From positions 1 through 32,361 of the forward strand of contig JADZDN010000287.1 of NCBI GenBank assembly GCA_020851015.1: 32,361 nt of DNA, written 5' to 3'. The notes below the pieces were generated by a model. The model saw only the letters and a list, made by a program, of their open reading frames with translations. It searched no databases and had not been told where the DNA came from. The number at the start of each line of letters is the position of its first letter. The stretch's first letter is position 1. The position numbers and the translations under genes were made by a program. The stretch is from Alphaproteobacteria bacterium. Its GTDB lineage: Bacteria; Pseudomonadota; Alphaproteobacteria; JAEULC01. Of the stretch, positions 6,919 to 14,452 are shown piece after piece.

Positions 6919-7866
6919 CTAGGTCGACGCCGCGATCGCCTCGGCGCCCGCCGCGCCGTGATAGAAGCCGTTGGCGAACGTCGCCGCGGGGGCGAGCGCG
7001 GAAAGCGCGGCGCGGGCCTCGCCCGCCTCCATCCGGCCGTCGGCGGCGGCGCGGAACAGCCCGGCCGCGGCGACCATGTCCATGTCGTGCGGCCACAGGC
7101 GCAGCAATGCCGCGCCCTGCCGGACCAGCGCCGGCAGTTCCTCCAGCAGGCAGAGGTAGCGATGCGACAGGGTCTGGACGCCGTTCACCGCCAGGAACGG
7201 CTGGTGGTCCAGCGTGCGAACCTCCAATCCGTCGGGATCGTCGGCGCAGACATAGCGGCACGAATCCTTCGCGAGCCCGTTCGCGCGCGCGTGATAGCAG
7301 CGCGCCGAGATCGCCAGCGGCATTCGGCCGAACACGTTCACCTCGATCTCGGCATCCGCGCGAGCGGCAGCGGCGGCGAGCGGCGCGATCGACGCGGCCG
7401 GCAACTCCCAGGGCAGGGCGAAGCGCGTCGCGCCGCGTCCGGCCAGCACCGCCAGCGCATCCTCGTTGTAGACGTTGAGGGCCGGGCCGATGCAGTGGCG
7501 GCGGCCGGAAAGCAGCGCCACCGCGCCAAGGTCGTTGGCTTCGATCGCAAGATCGCCATCCGCCGCCAGTTCCCGCAGCTCGGCGATCTCGCGCCGCGTC
7601 TCGATCAGGATGGGCGTGCTCCACACCACCTCCTTGCCGGCGCGCGCCAGGCGTTCGGCGATCTCCGGCAGGAACGGCTTCTGGAACGGCGTGCGCTTCG
7701 AACAGACGATCTCGCCCAGATAGACGACGTCGACCGGCGCCTCGTCGGCGATGCGGAAATAGAAGTCGCGCCGGCGCTCGCCGGGCCAGTTGAACAGCAC
7801 CGGCCCCAGGCTGAGGCGCGGCGGAGCCGCCGGTCTGCTCGCCGCCGGCCTGTCTGCCATGGTCAT
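6919..7866 (-). CDS. ubiV: UbiV, O2-independent ubiquinone hydroxylation protein (U32 family)
   Basis: The 315-residue protein forms with UbiU the complex that hydroxylates the ubiquinone ring without oxygen. Four cysteines fit the [4Fe-4S] ligands of the family: Cys55 (GEIVCSKR), Cys190 (SARCYHAR), Cys203 and Cys207 (DSCRYVC). The spacing of the last three (C-x12-C-x3-C) is the same as in the E. coli protein. Three ATGs lie close together (7872, 7866, 7860); 7866 is preferred because it overlaps the ubiU stop as ATGA, with AAGG upstream. The N-terminal dozen residues are extra relative to the family. Last gene of ubiT-ubiU-ubiV. Confidence 0.9.
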   Translation of the reverse strand: MTMADRPAASRPAAPPRLSLGPVLFNWPGERRRDFYFRIADEAPVDVVYLGEIVCSKRTPFQKPFLPEIAERLARAGKEVVWSTPILIETRREIAELRELAADGDLAIEANDLGAVALLSGRRHCIGPALNVYNEDALAVLAGRGATRFALPWELPAASIAPLAAAAARADAEIEVNVFGRMPLAISARCYHARANGLAKDSCRYVCADDPDGLEVRTLDHQPFLAVNGVQTLSHRYLCLLEELPALVRQGAALLRLWPHDMDMVAAAGLFRAAADGRMEAGEARAALSALAPAATFANGFYHGAAGAEAIAAST

Positions 7867-8855
7867 CGCCATGCCTTGCGATAGGCGCCGCTGGTCGTGC
7901 GCCTCCCCTCGGCGAGCTCGGCCAGGCCGCCCTCGGGCGCCGGTTTGCCCGCGGCGATCGCGTCGATCGCATTGCGGAAGGCCGATGTGACGCGCTGAAC
8001 ATAGGCGCGGCCGCGCTGTCGCCCCTCGATCTTCAGCGCGCGCACGCCGGCCTGCTGCAGTTCCGGCAGCATCGCCGCGGCGTTCAGGCTGGTCGGATCC
8101 TCGAACAGGTGCGACGCCTGGCCGGAGGTGCGGAACCTTCCCTTGCACAGGGTCGGATAGCCGGCCGCCTCGTCGCGCGCATAGGCATCGATGGTGACGC
8201 CGCCGAGGCGGGCCAGCATCGTATCGCCCCGCTCCTCGAACCGCACGTGGCTGGCCGGCGAACAGACGCCGGCCGTGTTGGGCGACTGGCCGGTGACGTA
8301 GCCCGACAGCGAGCAGCGCCCTTCCGCCATGACGCACATGCCGCCGAAGGCGAACACCTCGGTTTCGACCGAGACTTCCCGGTTCAAGGCGGCGATCTCG
8401 GCGAGCGTCAGCACGCGCGGCAACACCACGCGCCGGACGCCGAACGCCTGCTGGAAGAAGCCGATCGCCGCCGGGTTGGATGCCGAGGCCTGGACCGAAA
8501 GGTGCCGGCGCAAGCCGGGATGGGTCCGCTGGGCGTAGTCCAAGAGGCCGATATCGGCCAGGATCACGGCGTCGGCGCGCAGCCGCGCGGCGTCATCCAC
8601 GGCCTGTTTCCATGCCGCGGTCTCGCCGGCGGGCGGATAGGTGTTGATCGCCAGGTAGACCTTGCGTCCCCGGCCATGCGCATAGGCCAGGCCCTCGGCC
8701 AGTTCCTCGCGGTCGAAGTTCAGGCCGGGGAAATTCCGCGCGTTGGTGCGGTCGCGAAACCCGACATAGACCGTGTCGGCGCCCGCGTCGATGGCGGTGC
8801 GCAGGGCCGGCAGCGTTCCGGCCGGGCAGACCAGCTCCAGCTTCGCCCCGCTCAC
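7863..8855 (-). CDS. ubiU: UbiU, O2-independent ubiquinone hydroxylation protein (U32 family)
   Basis: This 330-residue partner of UbiV starts with LELVCPAG and the U32-family block AGADTVYVGF. Cys174, Cys181, Cys198 and Cys237 are in FGGMCVMAEGRCSLSGY, TAGVCSPA and PTLCKGRF; their spacing equals that of the four [4Fe-4S] cysteines of E. coli UbiU, shifted by five. The start is GTG 8855, overlapping the ubiT stop as GTGA, with GGAGGA 6 nt upstream; no in-frame ATG gives a better start. The complex acts in the cytoplasm on lipid intermediates held by the SCP2-type protein UbiT. Confidence 0.92.
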   Translation of the reverse strand: MSGAKLELVCPAGTLPALRTAIDAGADTVYVGFRDRTNARNFPGLNFDREELAEGLAYAHGRGRKVYLAINTYPPAGETAAWKQAVDDAARLRADAVILADIGLLDYAQRTHPGLRRHLSVQASASNPAAIGFFQQAFGVRRVVLPRVLTLAEIAALNREVSVETEVFAFGGMCVMAEGRCSLSGYVTGQSPNTAGVCSPASHVRFEERGDTMLARLGGVTIDAYARDEAAGYPTLCKGRFRTSGQASHLFEDPTSLNAAAMLPELQQAGVRALKIEGRQRGRAYVQRVTSAFRNAIDAIAAGKPAPEGGLAELAEGRRTTSGAYRKAWR

Positions 8856-9526
8856 GGCCGCTCCTCCGGAGTCTCCAGTCGCGCGAGGCGCGCGGCGATG
8901 CGGCGCAATTCCCGCTCCTGGTCGTCGACGCGCGCGGCCAGCGGCTGCTCGACCGCCTGGCGCAAGGCCGCGAGATGCCGGTCGACACCCTGGATCGCTG
9001 CCAGCGCATGCGGCGCCAGGTGCCGGGCGATCCCGTCGAAAGGCCAAAGCGGCGCCAGCACCAGCGCGTCGAGCTTGACTGGCTCGGCCTCCAGCGCATT
9101 GCGCAGCGCCACGACGGGCGCCGTGTCGCCCTCGACGGCCAGCCGGCGCGCGAAGAACAGCGCGTCGCCGTCCACGCGGCCTTCCAGCAGATCGAGCAAC
9201 GCCGACAACGGCCCGCGCACCGTGGTTCGCGGCCTTTCTTCCATGTCCTGCCCGCGCGCAAGCGCGCGCAGCGTGGTTCGCGCGCCGTCGATCTCGAGGT
9301 GGAAGACGACCGGCAAATCGACCGGGTCGATCAGGATGCCGGTCGGCCCCAACGGCTCAAGCCGCGCGAACAGGCGCGGATGGCGGCGACGGGCGACGGC
9401 CGAAATGGTGCTCAGCGCGGCATCGACCAGCCCGCCGGGCGCGATGCAAAGCGCAAGGCTGAGGGGCAGGACCGGCGCCCGGAAGGGGGTGTCTTCGCTT
9501 GCGGTGTAAGGACTTGCCGGCGGCAT
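8852..9526 (-). CDS. ubiT: UbiT, SCP2-domain lipid carrier for anaerobic ubiquinone synthesis
   Basis: This 224-residue protein is an SCP2-like sterol/lipid-carrier protein. The domain spans about residues 45-140, including LPVVFHLEIDG, TVRGPLSALLDLLEGRVDGDALFFARRL and VEGDT. The N-terminus (PVLPLSLALCIAP) is hydrophobic and the C-terminus is a charged helix. The ubiT-ubiU-ubiV order and GTGA/ATGA overlaps identify it as UbiT, which binds prenylated quinone intermediates when oxygen is scarce. ATG 9526 has only a weak ribosome-binding site. The FNR-type box and -10 element upstream suggest induction at low oxygen. Longer at the C-terminus than E. coli UbiT. Confidence 0.85.
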   Translation of the reverse strand: MPPASPYTASEDTPFRAPVLPLSLALCIAPGGLVDAALSTISAVARRRHPRLFARLEPLGPTGILIDPVDLPVVFHLEIDGARTTLRALARGQDMEERPRTTVRGPLSALLDLLEGRVDGDALFFARRLAVEGDTAPVVALRNALEAEPVKLDALVLAPLWPFDGIARHLAPHALAAIQGVDRHLAALRQAVEQPLAARVDDQERELRRIAARLARLETPEERP

Positions 9527-9576
9527 CGCGCACCACCCGCGGCTCGAACGCGCGGAAGCTGGGAAACGGAGGCGGT

Positions 9577-9619
9577 CATATAGGTCGCAAATTTCGCCCG
9601 CGCCATTGATTCAGATCAG
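9577..9619 (-). promoter_or_regulatory. FNR/FixK-type box and -10 element upstream of ubiTUV
   Basis: Positions 9606-9619 read TTGATTCAGATCAG, which fits the FNR/FixK consensus TTGAT-N4-ATCAA with one mismatch at the last base. On the minus strand a -10-like TATATG occupies 9582-9577. If the box centre (9612.5) is at -41.5, the start site is 9571 and the -10 falls where a class II activator promoter needs it. The ubiT ATG is then about 45 nt downstream. Anaerobic control of ubiTUV by FNR is established in E. coli; here it is inferred from the site. Confidence 0.62.
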
Positions 9620-9645
9620 TGCACGGAAGGGCGCCGTTTGCTTGC

Positions 9646-10953
9646 TCACGCCGCCGCGGCCGTGCGGCGCAGCAGCTCGGGCAGGGTGAACAGCTCCATC
9701 TTCTCGCCCACGCCGCGCAGATCGTGCCGGCCGATCGAGGTCAGGGGCTCGCGGCAGTGGCGCGCCACCTCGGCCGACACCAGCAGGCCGCAGTCGAGCC
9801 TGCGGCACATCTCCTCGATCCTGACCACGCGGTTGACCGCCGGCCCGATCACCGTGAAGTCCAGCCGGTCGGGGGCGCCGATATTGCCGAAGGTCACCTC
9901 GCCCATGTGCAGCGCGATGCCGAAATTCACGCTCGGCTCGCCGCATTCCACGCAGGTGACGTTGTGGGCGTTCATCGACTGGATCGCCTCGCGCGCGGCC
10001 TGCAGCGCCGCGTTGCTGGCGATCTCGGCATCGCGGTTGTCGAGCGGGAAGATCGCCAGCATCGCGTCGCCGATGAACTTCATCACCTCGCCGCCATGCG
10101 CGCGCACCGGCGCCGTCATCCGCTCGAAATACTGGTTCAGCATGTCGATCAGCTTCGGCCCGCCGAGCCTTTCGGTCAGCGAGGTGAAGCCGCGAAGATC
10201 GCAATACCAAAGGACCGCGCGGATCTGCTCCTGATCGCCGCGCTTGATCTGGCCGCTCAGCACGCGCTGGCCGGCGGCGGTGCCGACATAGGTGTCCAGC
10301 ACGGTGCGCGCGAGATCGCGCGTCGCATGCACCTCGACCAGGAGCGCCAGCACGGGGATCAGCGCCTTCAGCCGCGCGATGTCACCGTCGGTGAAACCCT
10401 CGCGGCGCGCGGTCGCCCAGGTCATCACGCCGCCGATCCTACCGGTGAACGGCATCGGCAAGGCCAGGTAGTCGGTCATGCCTTCGTCGCGCAACTCCTC
10501 CAGCACGGGGAAATCCAGCCGCGCCTCGGGGCCGACCAGGCGGCGGCGCACCGACTTGCCGTGCTCGTAGGCGACGCGCAGCGGGCTCTTCAGGTAGATC
10601 TTGTCCTGCAGCACGTCGTGGCCGCGGTCGATCTGCTCGGTGCAGCCGGCATTGCCCTGGCGCCAGAAGATGCCGCGCGCGGCGACCAGGGGGTGCAGCG
10701 TGCGCTGGCTCAGCATCACCCGGGCCAGCGGCAGGCCGGTTTCGAACAGGTGCCGGCACATCGCGGCGACCACCTCCGGCAGCCCACCCTGGGCGCGCCC
10801 TTCGGAGACCAGCCATTCGACGTCGCGCTCGCTGGCCGCGGGGCCGGTCGGCGGAGCGTCCTCAGCCTCATCATGCATAGCCATACCTTGGGTAAGGTCT
10901 TGATCGAAATGCAGGACTTGATTTTGCGCCGGGGCGGGCGCATGTGTCGACAT
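9646..10953 (-). CDS. Class III adenylate/guanylate cyclase with N-terminal sensory region
   Basis: The 435-residue soluble protein has a class III cyclase domain at about residues 240-410. Metal-binding Asp252 is in CDLRGFTSL and Asp296 in KFIGDAML. Lys292 and Asp365 (RLDFTVIG) occupy the purine-selecting positions of adenylate cyclases, and Asn374 and Arg378 (AVNRVVRIE) the transition-state positions, so the active site looks complete. Residues 45-215 form a GAF-like region, with LPEVVAAMCRHLFETGLPLARV and LALPMPFTG and a helix leading to the catalytic domain. ATG 10953 lies only 50 bp from divergent nfuA; internal ATGs at 10884 and 10878 are possible starts. The input signal is unknown. 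Confidence 0.86.
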   Translation of the reverse strand: MSTHAPAPAQNQVLHFDQDLTQGMAMHDEAEDAPPTGPAASERDVEWLVSEGRAQGGLPEVVAAMCRHLFETGLPLARVMLSQRTLHPLVAARGIFWRQGNAGCTEQIDRGHDVLQDKIYLKSPLRVAYEHGKSVRRRLVGPEARLDFPVLEELRDEGMTDYLALPMPFTGRIGGVMTWATARREGFTDGDIARLKALIPVLALLVEVHATRDLARTVLDTYVGTAAGQRVLSGQIKRGDQEQIRAVLWYCDLRGFTSLTERLGGPKLIDMLNQYFERMTAPVRAHGGEVMKFIGDAMLAIFPLDNRDAEIASNAALQAAREAIQSMNAHNVTCVECGEPSVNFGIALHMGEVTFGNIGAPDRLDFTVIGPAVNRVVRIEEMCRRLDCGLLVSAEVARHCREPLTSIGRHDLRGVGEKMELFTLPELLRRTAAAA

Positions 10954-11003
10954 AGATTGGTATGGAAGCGGGCCGCGCCTAGGGGCGGCCGGAAGGATCA
11001 GCG

Positions 11004-11549
11004 ATGTTCATCCAGACCGAAGAGACCCCGAACCCCGCAACCCTGAAGTTCCTGCCCGGCCGGCCGGTGATGGAAACCGGCACGGCCAACTTCCCGACCG
11101 CCGACAGCGCCGGGCGCTCGCCTTTGGCCGAGCGTCTGTTCGACCTCGACGGCGTCACCGGGGTTTTCCTGGGCGGTGATTTCGTCACCGTTACCAAAGC
11201 CGCGGACCGCGACTGGCATCTGATGAAGCCGGGCATCCTCGGCGTCATCATGGAGCATTTCACCGCCAACCGGCCGGTGATCGTCGCGACGGCGGCACCC
11301 GCGGCTGGCGAGGGCGAGGACAGCGAGCTGGTGGCGCAGATCAAGGACCTGCTCGAGACGCGCGTGCGCCCGGCCGTGGCGCAGGACGGCGGCGACATCA
11401 TCTTCCAGGGCTTCGAGGAAGGCGTCGTCTACCTGCATATGCAGGGCTCGTGCTCCGGCTGCCCCAGCTCGACCGCCACGCTGAAGATGGGGATCGAGAA
11501 CATGCTGAAGCACTACATCCCCGAGGTCACCGAGGTGCGCGCGGTCTGA
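11004..11549 (+). CDS. nfuA: NfuA-type Fe-S cluster carrier protein
   Basis: This 181-residue protein delivers [4Fe-4S] clusters to client enzymes. It has the alphaproteobacterial Nfu layout: an N-terminal Nfu domain starting MFIQTEETPNPATLKFLPG (residues 1-90), a short linker, then a NifU C-terminal domain (about 105-181) with the cluster ligands Cys150 and Cys153 in GSCSGCPSS. GGAAGGA (10991-10997) precedes ATG 11004 by 6 nt. Plausible clients include UbiU, UbiV and MiaB, all of which are Fe-S proteins encoded in this window; this link is inference. The gene converges on the deacetylase-like gene, leaving 12 bp between stops. Confidence 0.93.
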   Translation: MFIQTEETPNPATLKFLPGRPVMETGTANFPTADSAGRSPLAERLFDLDGVTGVFLGGDFVTVTKAADRDWHLMKPGILGVIMEHFTANRPVIVATAAPAAGEGEDSELVAQIKDLLETRVRPAVAQDGGDIIFQGFEEGVVYLHMQGSCSGCPSSTATLKMGIENMLKHYIPEVTEVRAV

Positions 11550-11561
11550 GGCCGATCGCTC

Positions 11562-12590
11562 CTACGGCCCCGTCACGAAGAACGGCACCCCCAGCCAGCG
11601 CCAGCGCCCGTCGGGACCGGGCATGGTGCAGTTGACGCGCGCGCGGCCCGGCGAGAACGCGCCGGGCATCCGCACCTCCACCCGCACCTCGCCCAGCACC
11701 TCGACGATCGCGCGGCCCTGCTCGGACGCGAAGCAGGACAGCTGATCGAGCCGCCCGACCACCGGATCGACCGTGAAGCCCAGCGAGGGCGGATTGTCCC
11801 GGACGACCGGATCGCCCGGCACCAGCTCGCGCAGCGGCAGCGGCAGCGCGTTGACCGCGATGCGGAAGCGGTCGGGATCGCCATAGGACTGGCTGAGCGC
11901 GAAGCGCGGCAGGGCGAACATGCCGAGGCTGGCATGCGCGACGCCGGAATGCTGGCCGAAGGCGGCGGCGAAACCGAAGCGCTCCAGCGCGTGCGCGGTG
12001 CCCGGCGTCCATTCGCCGTAGGGATAGGCGAACAGCAGCGGCCGCTGGGTCCAGGCGGCGCCCAGCTCCGCGCGCAGCTTCTCCATCGACCGCTGGATGT
12101 CCGCCTCGGCGCGGTCGACCGGCGTCGTCGCCAGTCGCAGGTCGCCCGCTCCCTGGCTGCCGATGCCGACGCCGGCCTGGGCCATCTGGCGCAATTCGTC
12201 CCAGTTCAGGTAGTCGGCATTGCCGGCCGCGATGCGGTCGGTCGGCACGAAGATCGTGAATGGCAGTCCAGCGGCCTTCAATCGCGGCCAGGCGTCGCGG
12301 TAGACCGACCGCAGGCCGGAATCGAAGGTCAGCGCCACGCTGCGGTCGGGCAGCGGCTTGCCTTCGCGCATCGCGCGAACGACGTCGCCCAGCGGCAGCA
12401 CGGTATAGGGGCCGCTCTTCAGTTCCTTGATATGCGCCTCGAACTGCTCGATCGTCACCGTGGCGGTGGACCGCCCGGGCCCCAGCCGCGGATAGGCCAG
12501 CACGACCGCGGCATCGCCGGCCCAGGCCGCGCTCCCTGCGAGCGCTAGCGGCGCGAATGCGAGCGTCGCGATGACGGAGCTGCGCGGCAT
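11562..12590 (-). CDS. Polysaccharide deacetylase-fold protein lacking the metal-binding residues
   Basis: This 342-residue protein has a signal peptide (about residues 1-24, ending SAAWAGD) and the NodB/PgaB-type fold: VTIEQFEAHIKEL, LPDRSVALTFDSG, LPFTIFV, LNWDELRQMAQAGVGIGS and FAYPYGEW. In active members the motifs are TFDDG and SHxxxH, supplying Asp, His and His for the metal. Here they read TFDSG (Ser91) and SQGAGD (Gln146, Asp150), so all three metal ligands differ. The early tyrosine-histidine pair reads YP (Pro34). The catalytic-base Asp90 remains. A C-terminal beta-rich extension follows residue 230. It is probably a periplasmic carbohydrate-binding or inactive enzyme. It starts 6 nt after the dipeptidase stop, forming a two-gene operon. 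Confidence 0.8.
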   Translation of the reverse strand: MPRSSVIATLAFAPLALAGSAAWAGDAAVVLAYPRLGPGRSTATVTIEQFEAHIKELKSGPYTVLPLGDVVRAMREGKPLPDRSVALTFDSGLRSVYRDAWPRLKAAGLPFTIFVPTDRIAAGNADYLNWDELRQMAQAGVGIGSQGAGDLRLATTPVDRAEADIQRSMEKLRAELGAAWTQRPLLFAYPYGEWTPGTAHALERFGFAAAFGQHSGVAHASLGMFALPRFALSQSYGDPDRFRIAVNALPLPLRELVPGDPVVRDNPPSLGFTVDPVVGRLDQLSCFASEQGRAIVEVLGEVRVEVRMPGAFSPGRARVNCTMPGPDGRWRWLGVPFFVTGP

Positions 12591-12596
12591 GGCGTG

Positions 12597-13148
12597 CTAC
12601 ATCATGGCCGGCGCGAGCACGCCGTCCTCCACCAGCGGATAGCGCCGGGGCTGGAAAAGCTGGTAGTGCCACCATTCCTTCGAATAGAAATCCCATCCCG
12701 CCGCCGACATCAGGCCGAGCAGCAGCAGGCGGTTGCGCTGCGCCTCGTGCGACACGGCGGTGTCGGCGTGATAGGACAGCGGCGTGATGGCGTCGAAGCC
12801 GGTGCCCATTTCGAGCTTGCGCCCGTCGCGCGTGGCCAGCGTAAGGTCGACGGCGACGCCGCGGCTGTGATGCGACCCGCGCCGTGGATCGGCGATGAAT
12901 TCGGAGTTCGGCATATGGTTCCACAGCGCCCATTGCGCCGCCGGCGGCCGATAGGCGTCGAATACGTGGAGCCTGAGCCCCAGCGGCTCGGCCAGCGCCA
13001 TCGCGCGGCGCAGCGCCTGGGCCGCGTCCTCGTGCAGGTAGCATGCGGATCGCCGGTAGATCGGCTGTCCGGTCAAGTTGTCCGCGGTCGCGTAGCGCAG
13101 GTCGACAGCGACGTCGTACGCGGGCGGCGCGATTTCCACCAGCGCCAT
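12597..13148 (-). CDS. ddpX: D-alanyl-D-alanine dipeptidase (VanX/DdpX family)
   Basis: This 183-residue zinc peptidase hydrolyses D-Ala-D-Ala. Its motifs are SHHSRGVAVD (zinc ligands His94 and Asp101) and KEWWHY (catalytic Glu158, ligand His161). The conserved arginine is in AYRPP (Arg67). There is no signal peptide, so it acts in the cytoplasm. In Gram-negative bacteria these enzymes recycle cell-wall dipeptide; no vanH/vanA-type genes accompany it, so a resistance role is not supported. GGGGAG lies about 11 nt before ATG 13148. Divergent from tsaB. Confidence 0.92.
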   Translation of the reverse strand: MALVEIAPPAYDVAVDLRYATADNLTGQPIYRRSACYLHEDAAQALRRAMALAEPLGLRLHVFDAYRPPAAQWALWNHMPNSEFIADPRRGSHHSRGVAVDLTLATRDGRKLEMGTGFDAITPLSYHADTAVSHEAQRNRLLLLGLMSAAGWDFYSKEWWHYQLFQPRRYPLVEDGVLAPAMM

Positions 13149-13216
13149 CGCCGATCAGGCTCCCCCATGCGGTCATTTCTTGCGCGCAGCCTAGCACGCG
13201 GCGGGACGGGCGCGCG

Positions 13217-13897
13217 ATGATCATCCTCGCGTTCGACTGCGCCGGGGCCGCCTGCTCGGTCGCGGTTGTGCGCGACGGGACGGTGCTGGCCCGAAACACG
13301 CGCGCGCTGCTTCACGGCCAGGCCGAGGTGCTGGTGCCGATGATCCAGGCGACCCTGGCGTCAGCCGGGCTCGGCTATCGCGACCTCGACGCGATCGCGA
13401 CCACGCTGGGACCCGGATCTTTCACCGGCCTGCGCGCGGGCATTGCGACGGCGCGCGGCCTTGCGCTTGCCACCGGCCTGCCGACGGTGGGGATCAGCAC
13501 GCTCGAGGCCGCGGCGCATGCCGTCGCCGCCGCCGAGCGCCGCGCGGCAAGCGTCATGGCCGCGATCGACACGCGGCGCGACGATCTCTTCGTCCAGGTA
13601 TTCGACGCCGCGCTGGTTGCCGCCGGCCCGCCGCGGGTCGCGACCGCGCCCGACGCGGCGACGCTTGCGCCGGCGGGCGCGCTGGTGCTGACGGGCGATG
13701 CGACGCGGCCGCTGCTGGCTGCGCTGCAGGCGGCGGGCCGCACGGCCGCCGTTGCGTCGAGCGCCGGTCCGCTCGACGCGGCGGTTGTTGCGCGGCTGGG
13801 CGCGGCACGGCTTGCCGGCGGCGGCGCCGGCGATCCCCTGCGGCCGGTCTATCTGCGGGCGCCCGACGTGACCCCCATGCCGGCGCGGCGGCGCTGA
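13217..13897 (+). CDS. tsaB: TsaB, tRNA t6A37 threonylcarbamoyl-transfer complex subunit
   Basis: This 226-residue protein is the ASKHA-fold dimerisation partner of TsaD, needed with TsaC and TsaE for t6A at position 37 of ANN-decoding tRNAs. Recognisable blocks are ILAFDCAGAACSVAVV at the start, LDAIATTLGPGSFTGLRAGIATARGLA and VGISTLEA. The C-terminal half is alanine-rich, as usual. ATG 13217 is used because the recognisable protein starts there. The stop is 2 nt before rimI, a typical tsaB-rimI pair. Confidence 0.93.
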   Translation: MIILAFDCAGAACSVAVVRDGTVLARNTRALLHGQAEVLVPMIQATLASAGLGYRDLDAIATTLGPGSFTGLRAGIATARGLALATGLPTVGISTLEAAAHAVAAAERRAASVMAAIDTRRDDLFVQVFDAALVAAGPPRVATAPDAATLAPAGALVLTGDATRPLLAALQAAGRTAAVASSAGPLDAAVVARLGAARLAGGGAGDPLRPVYLRAPDVTPMPARRR

Positions 13898-13899
13898 CG

Positions 13900-14418
13900 A
13901 TGCAGGGCAGCAACGACGCCGTGCTGCGCGTGGTCGGCATCGCCGACGCCGCGCAGCTGTCGGCGCTGCACGCACGCTCGATGGACGACGCCTGGACCGC
14001 CGAAGCCTTCGCCGGGTTGCTGGCGACCGGTGGAATCTTCGGCTTGCTGGCCGTTGCGGGGGGCGATCCGGCCGGCTTCGTGCTTGCGCGCACCGTGGCC
14101 GACGAGGCCGAGATCATCGGCCTTGCGGTGATACCGTCCCGACGGGGCCGAGGGGTGGGCGGCGATTTGCTGGAAGCGGCAATGCGCACGGCAAAGGCTA
14201 ACGGCGCGCGGCGCGTTCTGCTCGAGGTGTCCGAGATCAACGCGGCGGCGATCGCGCTCTACCGGGCCCGCGGCTTCGCCACCGTCGGGCGGCGCAAGCA
14301 ATACTATGTCCGCGCCGGCGGCGCGGAAGACGCGCTGATCATGGCCGCCGAACTCGCCGAAGCGGAGCCCGGCAGGAATTGGCCCGACGGTTGTGGAAGC
14401 GATGGCCAGGGCCTATAA
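13900..14418 (+). CDS. rimI: RimI-type ribosomal-protein N-acetyltransferase (GNAT)
   Basis: The 172-residue GNAT enzyme transfers acetyl from acetyl-CoA to a protein N-terminus, classically ribosomal protein bS18. The acetyl-CoA-binding block is AVIPSRRGRGVGGDLL (about residues 75-90), followed by VLLEVSEINAAAIALYRARGFATVGRRKQYY, which is diagnostic of RimI. It begins 2 nt after tsaB and is presumably cotranscribed. The last 15 residues (from EPGRNWPD) are an unusual tail, and its end contains the promoter proposed for mucR. Confidence 0.92.
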   Translation: MQGSNDAVLRVVGIADAAQLSALHARSMDDAWTAEAFAGLLATGGIFGLLAVAGGDPAGFVLARTVADEAEIIGLAVIPSRRGRGVGGDLLEAAMRTAKANGARRVLLEVSEINAAAIALYRARGFATVGRRKQYYVRAGGAEDALIMAAELAEAEPGRNWPDGCGSDGQGL

Positions 14419-14419
14419 G
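14391..14419 (+). promoter_or_regulatory. Predicted mucR promoter inside the 3' end of rimI
   Basis: TTGTGG (14391-14396) is followed after exactly 17 bp by TATAAG (14414-14419), which overlaps the rimI stop codon. Transcription would start near 14426, leaving a leader of about 27 nt before ATG 14453. Confidence 0.45.
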
Positions 14420-14452
14420 TACGGGTGTCCCGGCCACCGAATGGAATCGCGG

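Noticed and set aside
10954..11003. Divergent promoters in the 50-bp gap between the cyclase and nfuA
   Set aside because: No -35/-10 pair with acceptable spacing was found on either strand; an 8-bp palindrome TGTCGACA (10945-10952) overlaps the cyclase start but is too short to interpret.
12597..13148. Vancomycin-resistance vanX gene
   Set aside because: The enzyme family fits, but no vanH, vanA, vanR or vanS genes are nearby; a recycling DdpX-type role is more economical.
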